Below are positions 5,895-10,468 of a stretch of 10,468 nt of DNA, in pieces. Source of the DNA: Bdellovibrionales bacterium (lineage in GTDB: Bacteria; Bdellovibrionota; Bacteriovoracia; Bacteriovoracales; Bacteriovoracaceae). The position numbers and the translations under genes were made by a program. Positions within the stretch are counted from its first letter, which is position 1, and every line of letters starts with the position of its first letter. The DNA lies in NCBI GenBank assembly GCA_005791855.1, contig SXUH01000011.1:1-10468 (forward strand). The letters run 5' to 3'. The notes beneath the pieces were generated by a model. That model was not told where the DNA came from, searched no databases, and worked only from the letters and a program-made list of their open reading frames with translations.

Positions 5895-6386
5895 ATGAAA
5901 CTTCTAGTCGCCTCCCTCATCTTCATCTCCTCGAACTTCGCGTTTTCCTGGAGCCCGAACCAAACCTCCGAATACACCAAGTGCCGACAGGCGGGCCTCT
6001 CCCATAGCGAATGCGATGGTCAGCGAACAGGCTACACCGACTGCCGGCGGTCAGGGCTCGCCCACAGCGAGTGCAACGGACAGGGCCACGAGTACACTCA
6101 GTGTAGAAGATCTGGCCTTGGCCACAGCGAGTGCACGGACCAGAGACCGGGGTACGCCGAATGCCGCCGGCTCGGGCTTTCTCACAGCGAGTGCAACGAC
6201 CAGGGCCGCGAGTACCCGTCGTGCCGGAGCGCCGGGCTTTCCCACGGGGAATGCAGCGGCCAGCGGTCTGGGTACACCGACTGCAGGCGCGCGGGTCTGG
6301 GCCACAGTGAGTGTGATGGTCAGGGAAGTGGGTACACGGCCTGCAGACGATCTGGTCTTTCTCACGGGGACTGTAGTGGGCAGTAA
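5895..6386 (+). CDS. Secreted protein of seven 20-residue repeats with a cysteine every ten residues
   Basis: This encodes 163 residues from an ATG with AGGAG five bases upstream; an in-frame ATG at 5700 would run through the promoter and is rejected. Residues 1-18 are a signal peptide (MKLL start, hydrophobic core to F17-S18). From Tyr27 to the stop the protein is seven repeats of the form Y-x2-C-R-x2-G-L-x-H-x-[ED]-C-x2-Q-x3. Cysteines fall at 30, 40, 50 and so on to 160 without a gap: 14 in all. The Tyr, Arg, Gly, Leu, His and Gln positions are also invariant. Linkers alternate between QR-x-G and QG-x-[EG], giving a 40-residue super-period. The stop comes right after the last conserved Gln. 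Function unknown. Disulfide-stapled repeat solenoid or Cys/His metal binding (C-x6-H-x2-C per unit) are both possible. Shares C-R-x2-G-[YL]-x4-C with its divergent neighbour. Confidence 0.88.
   Translation: MKLLVASLIFISSNFAFSWSPNQTSEYTKCRQAGLSHSECDGQRTGYTDCRRSGLAHSECNGQGHEYTQCRRSGLGHSECTDQRPGYAECRRLGLSHSECNDQGREYPSCRSAGLSHGECSGQRSGYTDCRRAGLGHSECDGQGSGYTACRRSGLSHGDCSGQ
5973..6383 (+). repeat. Seven tandem 60-bp coding repeats
   Basis: Units start at 5973, 6033, 6093, 6153, 6213, 6273 and 6333; the last is 51 bp, ended by the stop codon. All are exactly 60 bp with no indel. Alternate units are more alike (for example 6033 and 6273 share the TACACCGACTGC start), which points to growth by 120-bp duplication. 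Confidence 0.9.
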
Positions 6387-6397
6387 GTTGCTGCAGG

Positions 6398-6410
6398 GCT
6401 TCGCCGGCGC
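6398..6410 (+). repeat. 13-mer flanking the PAS kinase gene, copy 1
   Basis: GCTTCGCCGGCGC, identical and in the same orientation as 7727-7739. The two copies lie in the gaps on either side of the kinase gene 6478-7626. It contains a CGCCGGCG palindrome. A 13-mer repeat in GC-rich DNA of this length can arise by chance. Confidence 0.3.
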
Positions 6411-6422
6411 CGTCGGACTGGT

Positions 6423-6486
6423 CCTGCTCAAAGTTGAAAGCGCAATAAGTGAGCTTTCCTGGCAGGTGAGGGACATTTTATTTTTT
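6423..6486 (+). terminator. Likely terminator of the 20-residue-repeat gene
   Basis: CCTGC (6423-6427) pairs with GCAGG (6462-6466), and inside it GAAAGC (6436-6441) pairs with GCTTTC (6453-6458). A T-rich tail (TTTTATTTTTT, 6476-6486) follows about 10 bases later, overlapping the end of the convergent kinase gene. The stem is interrupted and the tail is not adjacent, so strength is uncertain. Confidence 0.45.
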
Positions 6487-7626
6487 CTTAGTATCTAAGG
6501 GCTTCTGCAGAGGCAACCGCACTCGGAACGTCGTCCGCCCGGTCTCCGGGACGAACTCGAGCTTCCCGTGCATGGACTCCACGATCGACTTGGAGATCGA
6601 GAGCCCGAGGCCCATGCCCTTGCCGGGTTCCTTGGTGGTGAAGAAGGGCAGCATGAGTTTCTCCAGGTCCGAGGGCCTGATCCCCGGGCCACTGTCCTCG
6701 ACGGTCAGACTGGCCCATTTCCCCTGGGGCCGCACGGTGATCCAGAGGTCCTTCTCCGGGCTCGTCTCCAGAGCGTCGGCCGCGTTGTTCACCAGGTTCA
6801 GGAGCACCTGGCAGAGAAGGCCCAGGTTCCCGCGGACCACCGGCGGTTCTTCCGCCAGGTCGACGTGGAGTCGGATGTTCTTCACCTCCAGCTGGGTTTG
6901 ACAGAGGGCGAGGACCTGGGCCACCACCTGGTTGCAGGGTACGTCCTCGCTGGCCCGGTCCATACCGCCCGAAGCGATGGTGCGAAGTCCGCTCACGATG
7001 CCGACGATCCTCTTCACCGCTTCCTGGATGCCGGCGAGGTCCCGGATGATCAACCCGCGGTCGACGAGATCGTCCCGCTGGAGTGCCTTCAGCGCCCGCT
7101 CCGTCCGCCACTGGATGACGGTGAGGGGATTGTTCACCTCGTGGGAGAGGCCTCCGGAGAGGACCCCGATCTGGGCGAGCCTCGCGCTCGCGACGTTGAT
7201 GGCGTGTTCTTCGTCGAGCTTCCGCTGGGTTTCCTTCAGCAGGGTGATGTCGATGTTCCAGCCGATGAGCCTCGTGATCTCTCCGGCCTCGTTCCGCTCC
7301 GCTTGCCCCTGGGTCAGGATGGGTTGGTAGGAACCGGATTTCCTCTTGAGACGAACTTCGTTCCGGTAGCCGGAGGCTTCTCCGGAGAAGAGCTCCGCCA
7401 TGACGTCCTTGGTCCGGTCGACGTCGTCCGGGTGGAGGAGGGCGAAGAGGTTCTCCATCGTCCCTTCGAAGGCGTCGGGGTCGTAGCCGAGCATTGTGTA
7501 GTAGCGGGGGGAGAGGTAGCACTTCCCACTAGCGACGTCGAGGACCCACAGGCCCGAGTCACTGCCCTCGATGGCCTTGTAGTACAGCTCGGGGCTGAAG
7601 AGGTCTTTGTGGGAATGGTTGGACAT
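6478..7626 (-). CDS. Cytoplasmic PAS-domain sensor histidine kinase (orphan)
   Basis: This encodes 382 residues with no membrane segment. Residues ~12-130 are a PAS domain (PAS_3-like: LWVLD near 26-30, [10 protein letters not shown] at 39-48, LLHPDD at 63-68, [10 protein letters not shown] at the end), likely sensing a small ligand or cofactor. The HisKA part has the phospho-acceptor His162 in a [10 protein letters not shown] box. The ATPase part has the N box [12 protein letters not shown] (~275-286), G1 as D311-SGPG, the F box PFFTTK (327-332) and G2 as GKGMGLGL (335-342). All residues needed for autophosphorylation and ATP binding are present. No receiver domain or response regulator lies nearby. 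The start ATG has only a spread-out GAGGTAAGTTAGGTCA ahead of it. It is divergent from a second kinase at 7802 and convergent with the cysteine-repeat gene. Confidence 0.95.
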   Translation of the reverse strand: MSNHSHKDLFSPELYYKAIEGSDSGLWVLDVASGKCYLSPRYYTMLGYDPDAFEGTMENLFALLHPDDVDRTKDVMAELFSGEASGYRNEVRLKRKSGSYQPILTQGQAERNEAGEITRLIGWNIDITLLKETQRKLDEEHAINVASARLAQIGVLSGGLSHEVNNPLTVIQWRTERALKALQRDDLVDRGLIIRDLAGIQEAVKRIVGIVSGLRTIASGGMDRASEDVPCNQVVAQVLALCQTQLEVKNIRLHVDLAEEPPVVRGNLGLLCQVLLNLVNNAADALETSPEKDLWITVRPQGKWASLTVEDSGPGIRPSDLEKLMLPFFTTKEPGKGMGLGLSISKSIVESMHGKLEFVPETGRTTFRVRLPLQKPLDTKKK

Positions 7627-7627
7627 T

Positions 7628-7642
7628 GACCTAACTTACCTC
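7628..7642 (+). repeat. Intergenic element, copy 2
   Basis: GACCTAACTTACCTC, one base shorter than the copy at 5867-5882. On the minus strand it forms the region directly before the start codon of the PAS kinase and may serve there as a weak Shine-Dalgarno sequence (GAGG or TAGG). Confidence 0.45.
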
Positions 7643-7653
7643 GAAGCGCCTTC

Positions 7654-7670
7654 TCTTAGAAGCTCTAAGA
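7654..7670. promoter_or_regulatory. Inverted repeat near the PAS kinase start of transcription
   Basis: TCTTAGA-AGC-TCTAAGA: perfect 7-bp arms around 3 bases, 28 bases upstream of the start codon and directly downstream of the proposed -10. It may be an operator or a leader hairpin; it has no T-tail. Confidence 0.45.
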
Positions 7671-7676
7671 CGAAAA

Positions 7677-7705
7677 TTAATAGGAAGCCATCCTTATGAT
7701 TTCAG
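7677..7705 (-). promoter_or_regulatory. Possible promoter of the PAS kinase
   Basis: On the minus strand CTGAAA (7705 to 7700), a 17-base spacer and TATTAA (7682 to 7677): four of six matches at each hexamer with ideal spacing. Transcription would begin in the inverted repeat at 7654-7670. Confidence 0.35.
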
Positions 7706-7726
7706 CAGTATGCTCCGTGACGCCGA

Positions 7727-7739
7727 GCTTCGCCGGCGC
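7727..7739 (+). repeat. 13-mer flanking the PAS kinase gene, copy 2
   Basis: GCTTCGCCGGCGC, same as 6398-6410. It lies in the 175-base divergent gap between the two kinase genes. Confidence 0.3.
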
Positions 7740-7801
7740 GAGAATTCACAGCTTCGATGATTTCCCTCGCCCGGAGGGGGCATTTCTAGTATCCCTTAGC
7801 C

Positions 7802-9103
7802 GTGATTAAGAACATACGAAACATCGCTTTCTGGGGGACGACTCCGGACCTCTCCCCGGCCTTCGCCAAGCGGATCATCCTCACCAATCTGCTCGGGCTC
7901 CTCTTCACCGTCAACATGAGCCTGAGTGCGCTGGCCTTCCTGTACTTCGACTTCACCGGGCTCGCGGCGTTCACCTTCCTGTTCGTGGCGTGTGAGTTCT
8001 GCTGGCCCCTGCTCAACCGGTTCAAGTACTACACGGTGGCCCGCCTGGGCCTCCTCGTCTCGAGTAACTTCCTGGGCTTCGCCGTGAGCGTCCTCCTTCC
8101 CGGCACCGGATACAACCGGGGGTTCTACGTCATGGCCGGGATCCCGATCCTCCTCTTTAGCTTCAAAGAACGCGGGGCCATCTTCCTGGGCCTCTTCCTG
8201 CCGCTGGTCCTCTACCCGCTTTCGGAGTGGGCCCAGCATCGAGTCCCCGTGGACCTGGGCCTCACCCCGGACGTGGTGGCCCTCATCAACTACTCCATCG
8301 GCGTGATCTACGTCGTGCTCATCTTCCTCATGTTCTACTTCCTCTCCCGGGAGAACGCCCGGGCGGAAGACCTCCTGGAAGAGCAGCGGGCCCGGTCCTT
8401 CTCCTCGGCGAAGTTCGCCGCCCTCGGGGAGATGGCAACGGGGATCGGGCACGAGATCAACAATCCCATGACGGTCATCGGGATCGCGGCCGGCCGACTC
8501 CGGCGCATGATCGAGAAAAACGAAGCCACCGGCGACGAGATCCTGAGCCGGCTCAGCCTCATCCAGAAGAGCCTCTCCCGGATCGTCTCCATCGTGGACG
8601 CCATGAAGAACTTCTCCCGGGAGGCGAACAAGGATCCGGTGTCGGAGGAATCGCTGAACCGGATCATCGACGAGACCCTCACCTTCTGCACCGAGCGGTT
8701 CAAGAACCACAACGTCCGGCTCGACCTCGTCGTCCCGGGCGAGGTCCGGGTCGGCTGCAAGGCCGTGCAGGTCTCCCAGGTGTTGCTGAATCTTCTGAAC
8801 AACGCCCACGACGCCATCGCGGAGCTCCCGGAGAAGTGGATCCGGCTCGAGGTGCGCGAGGAGGACCGGCACGTCGTTCTCTCCGTCACCGACAGCGGGC
8901 CGGGGATCCCCCCGGAGGTTCGGGAGAACATGTTCAGGCCCTTCTACACCACGAAGCCCGTCGGGAAGGGAACGGGGCTCGGCCTCAGCCTGTCGCGGAA
9001 GATGATCCAGGATCACGACGGGACCCTGGAGCTTGATGGGGCGTCGGCGCACACGAAGTTCGTGGTGACGCTGCCGAAGAAGGCCGCCGCGACTCCCAGC
9101 TAA
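7802..9103 (+). CDS. Membrane-bound sensor histidine kinase, ~6 transmembrane segments (orphan)
   Basis: This encodes 433 residues from a GTG. An in-frame TAG at 7787 makes this the first possible start; no Shine-Dalgarno sequence precedes it, and a TAGTAT (7787-7792) suggests transcription may begin almost at the start codon. Residues ~25-180 hold about six hydrophobic segments (near 25-49, 52-71, 79-99, 108-121, 126-140, 158-181), a sensor domain I cannot assign to a named family. After a short linker comes HisKA with His217 in GEMATGIGHEINNP, then N box LLNLLNNAHDAI (328-339), G1 D364-SGPG, F box PFYTTK (380-385) and G2 GKGTGLGL (388-395). The core is complete and close to that of the divergent kinase, so the two probably share ancestry in the catalytic half with different sensors. 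No partner regulator is in view. The stop overlaps the next gene's stop by 4 bases. Confidence 0.94.
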   Translation: MIKNIRNIAFWGTTPDLSPAFAKRIILTNLLGLLFTVNMSLSALAFLYFDFTGLAAFTFLFVACEFCWPLLNRFKYYTVARLGLLVSSNFLGFAVSVLLPGTGYNRGFYVMAGIPILLFSFKERGAIFLGLFLPLVLYPLSEWAQHRVPVDLGLTPDVVALINYSIGVIYVVLIFLMFYFLSRENARAEDLLEEQRARSFSSAKFAALGEMATGIGHEINNPMTVIGIAAGRLRRMIEKNEATGDEILSRLSLIQKSLSRIVSIVDAMKNFSREANKDPVSEESLNRIIDETLTFCTERFKNHNVRLDLVVPGEVRVGCKAVQVSQVLLNLLNNAHDAIAELPEKWIRLEVREEDRHVVLSVTDSGPGIPPEVRENMFRPFYTTKPVGKGTGLGLSLSRKMIQDHDGTLELDGASAHTKFVVTLPKKAAATPS

Positions 9104-10468
9104 GGGGTCTTCGAGTCGAGGAAGTGCTGGATTCCCTCTTTACAGTCGAACTTCACCTCCATCACCCGGAGGCTCTTCCGTCCCTCCGGTAGGAGGAGTT
9201 CGAGCGCCTTCTCCGGAGTCGGGACCTTCCCGTCGAAGTACATCTGGACAGCTTCCTTGAACGCTCTCCCGGCTTCCTTCGGGGGAAGGTTGTCTTGGAT
9301 GAAGTAGAGGCTCCTCGTCCCCCAGGCCATGGTGTCCTCGAGGGCGCCCGTGCTGTACTCGGCGGCGGCGACCTCGGGCCTGGTTCCGGCGTTGATCGCG
9401 GTGAGGTACTGGATGAACCGTTCCGGATGGTTCACGGTTCCGACGTGCATCCCGCCGCCGACGCTCCAGTGGAAGTTTCCGACGGCGTCGGCCATGAGGA
9501 GGACGTTGCCTGCGCTCGCGGCCTTCCGGGAGAGCCGCGCCTGGAAGTCGAAGGTCTGCAGAGGGAAGCCTTCGATCGCTCCGTTGACCTTGAGTTTTTC
9601 GACCTCGCTTATGGGCTTGCGCATGTTGAGGGCGGCGATGCGCTTGAACTCGATCTCGAGGAGCCGGGCCCGTTCCGCTTTAAACTCCGGCGTCGACGGG
9701 TCGGCTCCGAACTTCCTCGCGTCCGGCGTGATCCTGGCCTCGTCGACGTCTCCGACTACCCAGCGCCGGTTCGACCCGGTGGTGCCCATGGATCCGGTCA
9801 CCATCCGGCCCGGAGCCTCTGTCCGGAAGTGGGTCACGATCTCGCCGCTCGCTTCGATCTCGACCTCTCCCGCGACCTGGAGCCGCTTCTTCGAGACCGG
9901 GACGTTTTCGATCTTCAGGGCTTCCCGGCTGGCACTCGAGCCGCCTTCTGCGATGAGGGTGATCGGGTAGCCTTCGGTGAGCTTCCGGTAGACCTTCTCT
10001 TTCTGGCCCGGCGGAGTGACGTCCGCGTACTCGGTGACCTTGTGGCGATTGGTCTTCGGATCGACCGGGCCGATCTCGATCTTCCCCTTGGTCTGGACGA
10101 CGTTGGGGTGCGTGCGCAGGTACTCGAAGAGGAGCTTCTCGAAGACCTTGGTCTGGACCACCGAATCGACCGGATCCTTCAGCATCTCGGCTCCGGACCG
10201 GGGGATCCGTCGCGGATCTCCACTCGTGAGAGCGGAGCTTCCGTAGTTCGTGACCTCGCCCGTCGGCTGGATCTCGATGTACCCGTTCACGAGGTTCGTC
10301 CCGACTTCCCTCAGGAACTTCTCCGCGAGCTTCGGATCGATGGACGCGAGGGTGTCCACCACGGCCTGGCGGGTGGAGAACTGGATGTTCCGGGTGTAGG
10401 TCATGCGGAGGTCGTAGACGTTCACCTTGTGGCCCGACTGCGCGGCCTTCGCCGCGGCCACCATGCCG
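9100..10468 (-). CDS. FAD-dependent (class A flavin monooxygenase-like) oxidoreductase, 5' partial
   Basis: The frame runs off the right edge: the last full codon before the visible Met is Gly, so the dinucleotide-binding GxGxxG lies just outside and 455 residues are in view. What is visible fits a PHBH-fold flavoprotein: GMVAAAKAAQSGHKVNVYD is the end of the first helix and the second strand, with Asp18 (counting from the visible Met) placed to bind the ADP-ribose. IAEGGSSASR (171-180) is a variant of the family's DG motif (GADGxxSxxR), and LLMADAVGN (322-330) with a glycine-rich SVGGGMHVG is the GD motif that contacts FAD. These enzymes hydroxylate or oxidise small substrates using NAD(P)H; the substrate is not evident. 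The product appears soluble. It is convergent with, and overlaps by 4 bases, the kinase gene ending at 9103. The flavin family is firm, the reaction is not. Confidence 0.8.
   Translation of the reverse strand, partial: GMVAAAKAAQSGHKVNVYDLRMTYTRNIQFSTRQAVVDTLASIDPKLAEKFLREVGTNLVNGYIEIQPTGEVTNYGSSALTSGDPRRIPRSGAEMLKDPVDSVVQTKVFEKLLFEYLRTHPNVVQTKGKIEIGPVDPKTNRHKVTEYADVTPPGQKEKVYRKLTEGYPITLIAEGGSSASREALKIENVPVSKKRLQVAGEVEIEASGEIVTHFRTEAPGRMVTGSMGTTGSNRRWVVGDVDEARITPDARKFGADPSTPEFKAERARLLEIEFKRIAALNMRKPISEVEKLKVNGAIEGFPLQTFDFQARLSRKAASAGNVLLMADAVGNFHWSVGGGMHVGTVNHPERFIQYLTAINAGTRPEVAAAEYSTGALEDTMAWGTRSLYFIQDNLPPKEAGRAFKEAVQMYFDGKVPTPEKALELLLPEGRKSLRVMEVKFDCKEGIQHFLDSKTP

Noticed and set aside
5973..6383. 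60-bp periodic array considered as a CRISPR or non-coding satellite.
   Set aside because: The units are in frame, protein-level conservation exceeds DNA identity, there are no spacers, and a signal peptide and Shine-Dalgarno sequence precede it.
5867..7642. GAGGTAAGTT on the minus strand looks like a eukaryotic splice donor.
   Set aside because: All genes here are uninterrupted bacterial reading frames with Shine-Dalgarno sequences; the match is chance.
6398..7739. The 13-mer GCTTCGCCGGCGC flanking the PAS kinase as possible ends of a mobile unit.
   Set aside because: Same short sequence in direct orientation with no target duplication, no recombinase, and a chance expectation near one for GC-rich DNA of this length; kept only as a low-confidence repeat.
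7796..9052. 418-residue minus-strand open frame opposite the membrane kinase.
   Set aside because: Low-complexity composition and no domain; the plus strand encodes a complete histidine kinase with all catalytic boxes.
1..10468. CTCGAG occurs about 18 times, several times more than expected.
   Set aside because: Most copies encode Leu-Glu with the two favoured codons CTC and GAG, so codon preference explains it without invoking a signal or restriction-modification effect.

Overview
The window is a gene-dense, GC-rich stretch of a Gram-negative bacterial chromosome. Lipid-envelope features (an AsmA/DUF748-like anchored protein and three Sec-type signal peptides), an XRE-type regulator with a DUF4423-like tail, tandem SGNH hydrolases, orphan histidine kinases and many small secreted cysteine-rich proteins fit Bdellovibrionota/Oligoflexia or another former deltaproteobacterial group. 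This placement is inference; no marker gene settles it. There is no RNA gene, CRISPR array, transposase or other clear mobile element, and no gene-free stretch longer than 175 bases.

Layout: (1) 1-1225 (+), a 5'-truncated fusion of a DnaQ-like exonuclease domain, apparently lacking its catalytic residues, with an intact UvrC/Cho-type GIY-YIG nuclease domain; its last third changes composition. (2) 1384-2484 (+), an AsmA/DUF748-like membrane-anchored envelope protein. (3) 2541-3832 (-), two tandem paralogous SGNH-type hydrolases in a likely operon behind a structured leader. (4) 3934-4332 (-), a small secreted six-cysteine protein. (5) 4470-5201 (+), an XRE-family regulator with the best promoter in the window. 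(6) 5198-5731 (-) and 5895-6386 (+), a divergent pair of secreted cysteine-repeat proteins. (7) 6478-7626 (-) and 7802-9103 (+), a divergent pair of hybrid-free sensor histidine kinases, one soluble with a PAS domain, one with about six membrane segments. (8) 9100-10468 (-), a class A flavin monooxygenase-like protein cut by the window edge.

From 3934 onward every gene lies on the opposite strand from its neighbour, and two convergent pairs overlap by exactly 4 bases at their stop codons, so most genes here seem to be single transcription units. The best candidate for something undescribed is the divergent pair at 5198-6386. One protein has four 40-41-residue repeats with invariant C-x16-C-x9-C-x5-C spacing. 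The other has seven 20-residue repeats that put a cysteine at exactly every tenth residue. Both share the core C-R-x2-G-[YL]-x4-C. I recognise no named family for either. Regulator, kinases and secreted proteins sit together, but no functional link between them is shown by the sequence.
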